From an uncultured Lachnospiraceae bacterium (GTDB taxonomy: Bacteria; Bacillota; Clostridia; Lachnospirales; Lachnospiraceae): a stretch of 64,000 nucleotides of DNA. Below the pieces are notes generated by a model. That model worked only from the letters and a program-made list of their open reading frames with translations. It was not told the DNA's origin and made no database searches. The stretch lies in assembly GCA_930972465.1 (NCBI GenBank), contig CAKNHF010000003.1, positions 87,217 through 151,216 of the forward strand. The letters run 5' to 3'. Both the position numbers and the translations under genes were made by a program. Positions 46,001 through 54,900 of the stretch are shown piece after piece; within the stretch, counting starts at the first letter, position 1; every line of letters starts with the position of its first letter.

Positions 46001-47455
46001 GAGGGAGCGCAGGGACTTCTGAAGAATGCGTCGGCTGATATGGCTCCGAAACTTCTGCTGAACCTTCCGGTCGATCTGGAGATCGAAGGGCCGGACTCTA
46101 TGACAGTTTATGAAGGACAGGCGGCAGAATCCAACAGCTTCGCCCTGAAGGGAACCGGACCGTTTGAAGTGACTCTTTCAGGCGATACGGCGGATGGAAA
46201 GATCACATGGGACAGCGAGACGCAGCAGATCAAAGCCGCAGAAGGACTGGCAGAAGGAGAGTACGGCCTGACTATGACCGTTACAAACGGAACAGGGGCC
46301 GAGGCGAGTCACGAATTTGTTGTGACCGTTGAGAAGGATCCTGCTGCTGCGGAAGCGAGAGAAGCCCTTCAGAAAGCTTACGACGACTATAAAGACACGG
46401 AGAATAACAATTATACAGAGGAATCCTGGAATGCATTCACACAGGCTCTGGCAGAGGCAGAAGCAGTACTGGAAAAAGACACAGCATCCGTTGAAGAAAT
46501 GGAGGCTGCGAGAGACGCTCTGATAACGGCACGCGGCGCCCTGACGCAGAAAGAACCGGAAGAACCGGAGGATCCGGATCAGCCGCTGCGGATTACCGCG
46601 AATCCGGAGGATGCCGAGGGGGCAGCGGGAGATAACGCAGTGTTTACAGTGGCGGCCGAGGGCACCGGACTCACATATCAGTGGCAGTACTGCAATGCGA
46701 ATTCATCAGTCTGGAGAACATCATCTCTGAGCGGCAATGATACGCCGGAAATCACAGTGCCGATCGCGAAATACCGCGACGGACAGAAATACCGCTGTGT
46801 TGTTACGGATCAGGATGGCAACAGCGTTACATCTGAAAGTGCGTCGATTAAGATGATTATACCTGAAGATATGCCGGTGATCACATCTCAGCCGGAAGAT
46901 TTCACAGGAATCGCCGGAGAGAAGGCAGTATTCGAGGTGAAAGCAGAAGGAACGAATCTGACATATCAGTGGCAGTACTGCAACGAAGGGTCCAATGTAT
47001 GGAGAAACTCTTCAATGGAGGGAAGCACGACTTCAGCAATAAGCGTAGAGATTGCTTCCTACAGAGACGGTCAGAAGTACAGATGCGTTGTGACCGGCGG
47101 AGCAGGACACAGCGTGACCTCAGATGCAGCGGCGATTATCGTCGGTCTCGGAGAGGGAGCGCCGCAGATCACAGGCCAGCCGGAAAACTATGCGGGTGCG
47201 GTCGGAGACACAGCCGTATTTGAAGTGAAGGCAAGCGGAACAAACCTGACATATCAGTGGCAGTACTGCAATGCAGATTCATCGGTCTGGAGAGCGTCAT
47301 CCATGGAAGGCAGTACGACGGCAAGCGTAAGCGTGCCGGTTACTGCAGGCAGAGACGGACAGAAATACCGCTGCGTAATAACAAGCGGAAACGGCAGAAC
47401 AGCCATAACTGAGACGGCAGTGATGACGGTTGTTTCAGACTGGAATATCAGATGA
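43040..47455 (+). CDS. Giant secreted beta-helix (GH28-like) protein with DNRLRE domain and Ig tail
   Basis: The ATG at 43040, after AAAGGAGGAG, gives 1471 residues with a signal peptide ending VQA (about residue 35). Residues about 270-680 form a right-handed beta-helix like polygalacturonase-type GH28 enzymes: YFPAGTYVWSGL, VSGRGIIDGQGTW, and WVDGLDLTSGKNITVNGAITMGNDDTFA, whose single Asp and Asp-Asp pair stand where GH28 catalytic acids stand. Then come an Ig-like domain (about 710-795), a DNRLRE/CBM96-type domain (about 795-1010; LKFDLSDI), another Ig-like domain, a FIVAR helix pair (about 1100-1175) and three Ig repeats (1183-1471). GH49 is an alternative family. The same tail as the four enzymes upstream suggests a common programme, though the gene lies 11 kb away, beyond the exopolysaccharide cluster. 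Confidence 0.8.
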   Translation: MAGKRLRKRGIALALSVILAGGGMSSLIPSYDVQAEEMSYGTEAEAPSYEGRPAVHDYGKSGDDPDTPEDESEIVANSDLMKSAQYRESTKYKLKANGTPVSVYKYQKQENPGQYYHMDIARFSSDDAEPVFEIELIDGSTIDSIMAFPERYYPEDAFYVSEDRTKVTFQMSEGLRYCIVNINGTEDDTNGKPQLAIINDPTETDRPDVNAQNVLNFKEFSDSYLEENPITDTVGEVCTEAGTVTDTSLNNGVEYTWEYSEGKVVSYDTDDVTFPNKRARLPYDVSDAFQAALEEVRNSDTLDTIYFPAGTYVWSGLSIKNWDGNGADGALNIYLDEDALLVNRRQECREAMEPAIGIWDSSNITVSGRGIIDGQGTWQKTSDQCHARLSAHQGGCMVVRSQNITFNDTYVRDVKQWNWECHTGENITYNNIKGLSPFQHSWVDGLDLTSGKNITVNGAITMGNDDTFASGHFNSSNQFPQDQLNSYDLSDPADADSVSQEDKNIAAAAAIYNADRLEWDQTDNENFEISNTLGWSTFANAVRLGHNTKWKADGGSYQMRNYTFNNLNTVHVTGYGTNGGGGALSIQNGTSGCYPNYESIVFNNCSFTANAGNSANIPNGNDLTNWYPENITLSNCWFKDADTPLSFKKIKNVMIEDLYLGGKLIEYTSQVNLTLGEGDQAVDNFVFTANGESLTENELPSITYPDSDTINAYVGNPLIFYVKAEDPDGDSIVCSDADVSGMEGAVYDPETGRFSWTPSEADQGNTYEVIFGVSDYTGQEVAKTVRIRVGSPENGEAEYQVSEDAHVQSWDSGERDRTYGERGYITMSLISGKGEMGEEYDGTGGSKDGKISYLKFDLSDISTMKDQFDRAELELTLIGPRRNNVLNTDDTIKVAVADDNWDADEVTWNTKPAFEKDNIIESEAFNLGENYGDANKNNATNPDLAINGTKVRVDITPFVNEAIEEGKSSLSLALCETQGKEIYFVSTEGAQGLLKNASADMAPKLLLNLPVDLEIEGPDSMTVYEGQAAESNSFALKGTGPFEVTLSGDTADGKITWDSETQQIKAAEGLAEGEYGLTMTVTNGTGAEASHEFVVTVEKDPAAAEAREALQKAYDDYKDTENNNYTEESWNAFTQALAEAEAVLEKDTASVEEMEAARDALITARGALTQKEPEEPEDPDQPLRITANPEDAEGAAGDNAVFTVAAEGTGLTYQWQYCNANSSVWRTSSLSGNDTPEITVPIAKYRDGQKYRCVVTDQDGNSVTSESASIKMIIPEDMPVITSQPEDFTGIAGEKAVFEVKAEGTNLTYQWQYCNEGSNVWRNSSMEGSTTSAISVEIASYRDGQKYRCVVTGGAGHSVTSDAAAIIVGLGEGAPQITGQPENYAGAVGDTAVFEVKASGTNLTYQWQYCNADSSVWRASSMEGSTTASVSVPVTAGRDGQKYRCVITSGNGRTAITETAVMTVVSDWNIR
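46586..47452 (+). repeat. Triple Ig-like tail of the GH28-like protein
   Basis: Three Ig-like repeats, all with Cys after WQY and in YRC. The first two are closest to the first two of the protein at 19341-25940 (for example SSVWR and WQYCNEGSNVWRNSSM). Confidence 0.9.
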
Positions 47456-47467
47456 AAGACATATGAA

Positions 47468-47512
47468 CATCAAAAGCAGAGAGCTTATCCCCGAGCTCTC
47501 TGCTTTTTGATG
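47468..47512 (+). terminator. Terminator of the fifth giant gene
   Basis: CATCAAAAGCAGAGAGCT (47468-47485) pairs with 47494-47512 with a single bulged T; the 3' arm contains TTTTT. Confidence 0.75.
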
Positions 47513-47880
47513 TGCAGAAGGAAACGGTGAGCACAAGAAAGAGTTCTTCAGACTTTGGTTTCCCTGACCATCCTTCTGCAGGACAGGTAAGCGGTCAGAA
47601 AGTATACTCCGTATGCAAGGAAGAAAAGGGCAGCGGACAGAGAGGCGGGAACGCAAAAGGAGCTGAATGCCGGCGAAATCCAGGCGGATTACACCGTAGA
47701 GCATATCGGAAGAGAAGGAGAATATGTGGTCAATGCATTCTCTATAAGACAGAACAGGTGACGTACAGAGACAATGTGGATCTGGACTTTGCACCAGTAT
47801 CAGAGGAACATGGAGATGACAGATTTCCGGCTGGTACCTCAGTCCTGCACTGACAGATTCCGGGGATCCGGGAAGACATG
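47513..47880 (+). other. Degraded stretch without an intact gene
   Basis: No frame is open with good support. One frame reads LVSLTILLQDR, a stop, then RKYTPYARKKRAAD and KELNAGEIQADYTVEHIGREGEYVVNAFSIRQNR before another stop, which looks like the remains of a small coding sequence with a membrane segment. I cannot name the family. Confidence 0.4.
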
Positions 47881-48218
47881 AGATGACTTCCTCTTCCGGT
47901 GAGGGATATCATATTTTCGGATTTACCGGGACACCAGTTTTTGCGATAAATACCGGGACCGTAAAAAATCTGCAGCTATTTACTACAGCGCAGACTTTCG
48001 GCGATCACCTTTACAGTTATACGATTGTAGATGCGATCAATGATAAGAATGTCCTTCCGTTTCGGGCGGATTATATGAAGACAATGGAAGAGAATGAAGA
48101 TATTGACGATGAAGAGGTATGGGACATTACTGCCCGCTCCATTTTTAGTTTGCCTGCTATGATGGACCATAACGAGTTAAAAAATTCTGATAGATTATTA
48201 ATGCGGCCATTGTTATAA
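47880..48218 (+). pseudogene. Fragment of a type I restriction enzyme R subunit (HsdR)
   Basis: About 112 codons that correspond to an internal part of HsdR: IFGFTGTPVFA (helicase motif III-type FTGTP), then TTAQTFGDHLYSYTIVDAINDKNVLPFRADY, a characteristic HsdR segment. Intact HsdR proteins have about 1000 residues; here both ends are missing, the last 30 residues are unrelated, and no hsdM or hsdS is present. It is a relic. Confidence 0.8.
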
Positions 48219-48219
48219 T
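48211..48219 (+). promoter_or_regulatory. Extended -10 promoter element
   Basis: TGTTATAAT at 48211-48219 is a TGn-extended -10 element 33 bases before the BRO-type frame. The -35 position is weak (TAGATT). Confidence 0.45.
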
Positions 48220-48251
48220 GGAACCAAAACGAACAAAGGGGCGATTTGTAT

Positions 48252-48473
48252 ATGGATGAAAATAATACGATCCTGTTGTTTGAAGATCAGGCCATCCGTA
48301 CTGCATGGGATGAAGAACAAAAAGAATGGTATTTTTCGATCGTTGATGTTGCGGCTGTTTTGACGGAACAGAAAATTTCCCGCGGTGCAAGCACCTATTG
48401 GGCAGTTCTGAAAAAACGCCTCAAGGATGAAGGCGCAAATGAGCTGCTTACAAATTGTAAGCAGCAGAAATAG
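48252..48473 (+). pseudogene. Truncated BRO-N/prophage antirepressor-type gene
   Basis: Up to 75 residues (first ATG 48246 within TATATGGATG, in-frame ATG at 48252). The sequence AIRTAWDEEQKEWYFSIVDVAAVLTE and YWAVLKKRLKDEGANELLTNC matches the N-terminus of BRO-type proteins often found beside type I restriction loci and prophages. Full proteins continue for 150 residues or more after the TNC segment; here a stop comes after KQQK. Expressed or not, it is a remnant. Confidence 0.7.
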
Positions 48474-48547
48474 TCCCAGACGAAAAAGAGGGGAAGACGC
48501 CTCGGAGCAGTAAGGAAAGACAGACCGAATAAAAAAGGAGGCATTTC

Positions 48548-51500
48548 ATGTCATTACAGTTTATTTTCGGGAATTCCGGAAGCGGAAAGTCCCATTACCT
48601 GTATCAGCATATTATAGAGGAGTCTGTAAAGCACCCGGAGAAGAACTACCTTGTCCTCGTGCCCGAGCAGTTTACCATGCAGACACAGAAGGATCTCTGT
48701 ATGGCGCATCCCCGGGGAGGAATCATGAACATCGACGTCCTGAGCTTCGGACGTCTTGCCCACCGTGTCTTTGAGGAACTGGGGCAGGACGACCGGCCTG
48801 TTCTGGATGACGAGGGTAAGAACCTGGTGCTGCGCCGGATCGCGGGAAACTATGAGGAGGAACTGGCGGTCCTGAAGGGGAACCTGAAGAAGCAGGGTTA
48901 CATCAGTGAAGTGAAGTCTGTGATCTCCGAGTTTACCCAGTACGGCGTGGATTTTGACCGGCTGGATGAGTTCATGGAGACGCTGAACCCGGACAGCTAT
49001 CTCTATTATAAACTGAAGGATATCCGCAGAGTGTATGAAGGATTCGAGGATTATCTGAAGGAGAAGTATATCACGAAAGAAGAGATGCTTGACGTCCTGA
49101 GCAGCGTGGTACCCCAGTCACGTATCCTGAGAGGGAGTGTGGTGGCGATGGACGGATTCACCGGGTTTACGCCGGTGCAGAACCGGCTTTTAAGAGAACT
49201 TCTCCTGGTCTGTGAGCAGGTGATCCTGACTGTGGAGATGGATGAGCGGGAAGACCCGTTTACTTACCGCCATCCCTATCAGCTTTTTGCTCTGAGCAAG
49301 CAGATGGTGACTTCTCTCGCGGAGATCGCCCGGGAGGAGCGGATCGAGATCAGGGAGCCGGTGTGCCTGTACCGGAAGCCGCTCTGGCGTTACCGGGAGA
49401 ATCCGGCGATGGCGTTTCTGGAATCAAATCTGTTCCGCTATTCGTCGCGTACCTTTGAGGGGGAGCAGGGTGCGGTAAGTCTGCATGAGGCGAGAAATCC
49501 GAGAGCCGAGGCAGAATATGTGGCGGGGGAGATTCGGCGGCTTATGCGGACGAAGGGGTACCGTTACCGGGAGATCGCCGTGATCGCCGCGGACATGAAC
49601 GTGTATGCGGACGCCCTGGAGAAAGCCTGCGGCGGATATGAGATCCCGGTGTTCATGGATCACAAGAAGAGCATCCTTCTGAATTCCTTTGTGGAGTATC
49701 TGCGCAGCCTTCTTGCCATGGCGGAGCAGAACTTTACCTATGAGAGCGTGTTCCGGCATCTTCGGACGGGGCTGTGCGGGTTCACGGACGAGGAGATCGA
49801 CCGGATGGAGAATTATGTCATCGCTCTGGGGATCAAAGGGTATAAGAAGTGGCAGCAGGCCTGGGTGCGCCGCACGGACAGGATCAGTGAGGAGGAGCTT
49901 CAGCTTCTGAACCATCTGCGGGTAAGGTTTGTGGAGAAGACCAGCGGGCTGATGCTGATCTTAAAGCAGCGGAAAAAGACGGTCCGGGATATCACTTTTG
50001 CCGTGTACGAGTATCTTGTGCAGGAGAAGATCCAGGAGCGGCTTGCCGGGATGGAGCAGGATTTCCAGGAGAAGGGAGAGCTGGCTCTGGCAAAGGAATA
50101 CTCTCAGGTATACCGCATCGCCATGGAGCTGTTTGACAAGTTCGTGGAGCTCCTGGGGGAGGAACCAATCAGTCTGAGTGAATACTGTGAGCTTCTGGAC
50201 GCGGGGCTTGAGGAGGCGAAGGTGGGAGTGATCCCGCCCAGTCTGGATCAGGTGGTCATCGGAGATGTGGAGCGTACCAGGATCAAGAACATCCGCGCCC
50301 TCTTTTTCGTGGGAGCAAATGACACCCTTCTTCCGGGAAACATGGGATCCGGGGGGCTTCTCTCGGAGCGGGACAGGGAACAGTTCCAGAATCAGAAGAT
50401 CGCACTGTCCCCGGGGCCGAAGGAGCAGACCTATGTGCAGAAATTTTATCTCTATATGAACCTGACGAAACCGTCGGAGTATCTGTTCCTGTCCTGGTCC
50501 AAGGTGTCCGGGGACGGAAAGACGCTGCGTCCGGCGTATCTTGTGCAGGATATCAGAAGGCTGTTTCCGGATATTAAGGTCTGTGACGAGGAGAAACGGC
50601 CTCTGTCAGAGCGGGAGATGACCCGGAAAGGGGGTATCCGCATGCTGGCGGAAGGGATCCGTGAGCGGCGGGCCGGACTGGGCGGTGACTGGAAGGAAAT
50701 GTACACCTGGTTTGGCCGGGATGAAAAAAGCAGACCGGAACTGGAGCAGATCCTCCGCGCCGGGTTCTTAAGGAAAGGGGGAGACCGTCTGGCGCCGGAG
50801 ACGGCGGCGGAACTGTACCGGGATCCGGACCGGGTCAGCGTGACCCGTCTGGAGCAGTTCGCCTCCTGCGCCTATGCTCATTTCCTGAACTACGGGCTCC
50901 GGCTTTCAGACCGTGAAGAGTACGGATTTGAGGCCATGGACCTGGGAAATATCGCCCATCAGGCGCTGGAGCGTTTTGCCCGCAAAGCGGAACAGCAGGA
51001 ACTGAAATGGACGGAGATGACAGAAGAGAAACGGGAAGAACTGATTGGGGAGAGCGTGGAGGAGAGTATCCTGGACTACGGAAATACAGTGCTGTTCAGC
51101 TCCGCCCGGAATGAATACATGATCCGGCGTATCAAAAGCCTGATCCGCCGGTCCGTGTGGGCGCTGACGAAACAGCTTGAGAAGGGGGATTTTGCGCCCA
51201 GCGGTTATGAGCTGAGGTTCGGGAGCGGGAAGATCGACCGGATCGACACCTGCGAGGACGAAGGAAAGCTCTATGTCCGGGTGACGGACTATAAGACAGG
51301 GATGAAGGCGTTTGATATCACCGCATTCTACCACGGGCTGCAGATGCAGCTCCCGGTGTACTTGAACGCGGCACTGGGGATCGAGAAGAAGAAACACCCT
51401 GACAAGGAGATCGTGCCGGCGGGGATCTTCTACTACCGGATTCAGGATCCGCTCGTGGACCGGGCGGATACCCGGGAGGAAGTAGAGAACAGTATCCTGA

Positions 51501-51973
51501 AAGAACTGAAACTGGACGGGCTGGTGAATGCAGAGGAAAATGTGGTGGAGCATCTGGAACACGGGCTCTCCGGCTCCTCCGTTCTGTTCCCTATCGGACG
51601 GAATAAGGACGGCTCCCTGAGCCAGAGGTCCAAGGCGCTGGCACCGGAGGAGTTTGACACGGTACTGGCGTACACAGAGCAGAAGGAGAAGGATCTGAAG
51701 GAGCAGATGTACGGCGGGGAGGCCAATGCGGCTCCCTATGAGATGGGGAACGCTACGGCGTGTGACTACTGTGCCTGCCGGGACATCTGCGGGTTTGACC
51801 AGCGCGTTGACGGTTATGCCTTCCGTACTCTGGAGAAATACTCCGTGGAGGAAGCGGTGGAGAAGATGAAGGAACGGCTGGAAAACACAGAAGAAGAGGA
51901 AAAAGAGAACGGCAGAAAAAGCGCGGAGAGTACCTTGCGGGAAAAGACAGGAGGTGACCGGGGATGGGAGTAA
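48548..51973 (+). CDS. addB: Helicase-exonuclease AddAB subunit AddB
   Basis: 1141 residues; partner of AddA in the Chi-regulated end-processing nuclease that starts recombinational repair. Walker A-type GNSGSGKSHYL is at 8-18. The iron-sulfur site of AddB is complete: Cys774 (in FASCAYAHF) and Cys1072, Cys1075 and Cys1081 (in the ACDYCACRDIC segment), with spacing as in B. subtilis AddB. The nuclease motif VTDYKTGMKAFD is near residue 917. AAAAAGGAGG precedes the ATG. The gene overlaps addA by 10 bases. Confidence 0.95.
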   Translation: MSLQFIFGNSGSGKSHYLYQHIIEESVKHPEKNYLVLVPEQFTMQTQKDLCMAHPRGGIMNIDVLSFGRLAHRVFEELGQDDRPVLDDEGKNLVLRRIAGNYEEELAVLKGNLKKQGYISEVKSVISEFTQYGVDFDRLDEFMETLNPDSYLYYKLKDIRRVYEGFEDYLKEKYITKEEMLDVLSSVVPQSRILRGSVVAMDGFTGFTPVQNRLLRELLLVCEQVILTVEMDEREDPFTYRHPYQLFALSKQMVTSLAEIAREERIEIREPVCLYRKPLWRYRENPAMAFLESNLFRYSSRTFEGEQGAVSLHEARNPRAEAEYVAGEIRRLMRTKGYRYREIAVIAADMNVYADALEKACGGYEIPVFMDHKKSILLNSFVEYLRSLLAMAEQNFTYESVFRHLRTGLCGFTDEEIDRMENYVIALGIKGYKKWQQAWVRRTDRISEEELQLLNHLRVRFVEKTSGLMLILKQRKKTVRDITFAVYEYLVQEKIQERLAGMEQDFQEKGELALAKEYSQVYRIAMELFDKFVELLGEEPISLSEYCELLDAGLEEAKVGVIPPSLDQVVIGDVERTRIKNIRALFFVGANDTLLPGNMGSGGLLSERDREQFQNQKIALSPGPKEQTYVQKFYLYMNLTKPSEYLFLSWSKVSGDGKTLRPAYLVQDIRRLFPDIKVCDEEKRPLSEREMTRKGGIRMLAEGIRERRAGLGGDWKEMYTWFGRDEKSRPELEQILRAGFLRKGGDRLAPETAAELYRDPDRVSVTRLEQFASCAYAHFLNYGLRLSDREEYGFEAMDLGNIAHQALERFARKAEQQELKWTEMTEEKREELIGESVEESILDYGNTVLFSSARNEYMIRRIKSLIRRSVWALTKQLEKGDFAPSGYELRFGSGKIDRIDTCEDEGKLYVRVTDYKTGMKAFDITAFYHGLQMQLPVYLNAALGIEKKKHPDKEIVPAGIFYYRIQDPLVDRADTREEVENSILKELKLDGLVNAEENVVEHLEHGLSGSSVLFPIGRNKDGSLSQRSKALAPEEFDTVLAYTEQKEKDLKEQMYGGEANAAPYEMGNATACDYCACRDICGFDQRVDGYAFRTLEKYSVEEAVEKMKERLENTEEEEKENGRKSAESTLREKTGGDRGWE

Positions 51974-54900
51974 AATGGACAGAAGAACAGCAGAAGGTCA
52001 TCGACCTGCGGGACCGGAACATCCTTGTATCCGCTGCCGCCGGATCCGGAAAGACGGCGGTTCTTGTGGAGCGGATCATACAGCGTCTGACGGAAGAAAA
52101 GGATCCGGTGGATGTGGACCGGCTTCTCATCGTGACCTTTACCGAGGCGGCAGCGGCGGAGATGAAGGAGAGGATCGGCGCGGCGATCGAGAAAAAGCTT
52201 TCCGAGCGCCCGGGAGACGCCCATCTGGAGCAGCAGGCAACGCTGATCCACAGCGCGCCCATCACAACCATCCACAGTTTCTGCCTTTCCGTCATCCGGG
52301 AGCATTTCCATGTGATCGGCATCGATCCCGGATTCCGCATCGCGGAGGAAGGAGAATTAAAACTGCTGAAACAGGATGTTCTGGAAGAGCTGCTGGAAGA
52401 GTGCTATGCTTCCGGGGATGAGGCATTCATCGAATTCGTGGAACGGTTCGGGACCGGGAAGAACGACCGGAAGATCGAGGGGATCATCCTGAAGCTGTAT
52501 GAGTATTCCAGAAGCTATCCCCAGCCGGAAAAGTGGCTGGACGCCTGCGTGAAGGCATATGATCTGGAAGAGGAAGATCCGGAAGAATCAGAGTGTGCCC
52601 GCTGGTCGTGCAGAAAAGCGGCGCAGCGGGCCGGGGATCTGAGAAGGATCCTGGAACGTGCCCTGAAGATCTGCGAGGAGCCGGACGGCCCCTATATGTA
52701 CGCGGACATGATCGAGTCGGATCTCAAGGAGATCGAGAAGCTTGCCGGGGAGACTACGTTTTCCGGCATGTATGCGAAGGCAGGAAGCATGAAATGGAAA
52801 CGGCTCTCCTCAAAGAAGGATGAGACGGTTTCCCAGGAGAAGAAGGAACAGGTCCAGAAGCTGAGAAAACAGGTAAAGGACCTTGCGAAAAAGATCCAGA
52901 ATACTTATTTCTATGCGCCCTGTGCGGAGTGGGCAGCGGATATGCAGGCATCCCGTTCTTCTATGGAAATGCTGGCGGAACTCGTGAAACGTTTTGCGGA
53001 AATGCTTAGCGGGAAGAAACAGAGCCGGAACATGATCGACTTTAACGATATGGAGCAGTTCGCGCTCCGGATCCTGACGGAGGAGAAGGATGGAAAACTG
53101 GTCCCCTCCGCGGTGGCGTCCGAGTATCAGGACCGGTTTGAGGAAGTAATGATCGACGAGTATCAGGACAGCAACCTGGTCCAGGAGACGATCCTGACCA
53201 GTGTGTCCAGAGTATGCTGCGGACAGTACGACATTTTCATGGTGGGAGATGTAAAACAGAGCATCTACCGCTTCCGCCTGTCCCGCCCGGAGCTTTTCAT
53301 GGAGAAATATGATACTTACAGTCTGGACGACAGCGAGAGGCAGCGGATCGACCTGCACCGGAACTTCCGCAGCCGTCCGGAGGTGCTGGACAGCGTGAAC
53401 TATATTTTCCGGAAACTGATGCGCAAAGAGTTCGGCGGCATTGAGTACGACGACAGCGCGGCTCTCTATCCGGGAGCACAGTTCCCGCCTCTCCCGGAGA
53501 AAACGACAGAGCGCGGCTTCTCTGACCGGACGGAACTTCTCCTTCTGGACGCGGAGGATAAGGGAGAGGAGGATGCCCGGAGAGCGGAGGCGCGGATGAT
53601 CGCCCAGCGGATCCGGGAGCTGATCGAAGGCGGTGCGGTAGTGGACAAGGAGACCGGAGAATACCGGAGGGTGCAGTACCGCGACATCGTGATCCTGACC
53701 CGGAGCATCCGGGGCTGGGCAGAGGCTTTCACATCCGTTCTTGCCGAGGAGGGGATCCCTGCCTATTCCGTGAGCCGGGAGGGGTACTTTGAAACTTATG
53801 AGGTGAGCGTCCTTCTGGATTATCTGAAGATCCTGGATAATGTCAGGCAGGACCTTCCTCTGACCGCGGTGCTGACGTCTCCTTTCTGCGGACTGGACGC
53901 GTCTGCATTGGCAGAAATCCGTCTTGCCTTTCCGGAGGCGCCCTTCTATGAGGCGGCGATGGCATATGCTCAGGACGGGAGCGGGGAAGAGGATGCGGGG
54001 GAAGTTTGTTCCCCGTCCGGACGTGGAAAACTCCCCTGGCTTGTGGAAAAACTGACCGGATTTTTCGCAACGCTTGGATACTTCCGTGAACGGGTTCCTT
54101 ATACTCCTATCCATGAACTTCTGGAGGAGATTATCGAGAAGACCGGCTATGGAACTTTTCTTCTAGCCATGCCGGGAGGGGGACAGAGAGCTGCAAATGT
54201 GGAGATGCTTGTGGAGCGGGCGGCCTCCTTTGAGGGAACAAGCTACAAAGGGCTGTTTAATTTCGTCCGTTATATCGAGCAGCTGAAGAAATATGATGTG
54301 GACTACGGAGAGGCAGGGATCCTGGATGAGCAGTCGGACACGGTCCGGATCATGAGCATTCACAAGAGCAAGGGGCTGGAATTTCCCATTGTCTTTACGG
54401 CGGGAATGGGCAAACAGTTCAATACTCAGGATACCAGGGGGAGCATCGTGCTCCACCCGGAGTGGGGAGTGGGACTGGACTGCATTGACCTGGAACAGAG
54501 GACCAAGAGCCCCACGTTCCTGAAGAAGATCATTCAGGAAGAGACAGCGCTGGAGAATCTGGCGGAGGAGCTGCGCGTCCTCTATGTCGCCATGACCAGG
54601 GCAAAGGAAAAGCTGATCCTGACAGGAGTCTGCGAGATACCGGAGAAACTGCGGGCGGATGACGCCGGCGGGAAGGGGGCTGACATTGAGGATTCCTATG
54701 AAGACGAGGAAGAGATCGGGCTGTATCAGCTGGAAGGAGCCAGGACCTGCCTGGACTGGATCCTTCCGGCTGTCCTGCCCGGGTGCGGGAGTGCCGATTG
54801 TCCGGTGGACGTCCGGGTGATCACGGGCAGCAGTATCCGGAGAGCGGATGCCGTGGAGGACCGGGCGGACAGCCTCGGCCTGGATGTATTGCGACACTGG

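Noticed and set aside
47512-47853. A 113-codon frame after the fifth giant gene
   Set aside because: Its start lies inside the terminator arm, it has no ribosome site, its composition is rich in Arg and Gly as in wrong-frame translation, and another frame holds more protein-like text.
48252-48473. The BRO-type frame as an intact small regulator
   Set aside because: The reading stops in the middle of the conserved N-terminal domain, right after the TNC segment, so the fold is incomplete.
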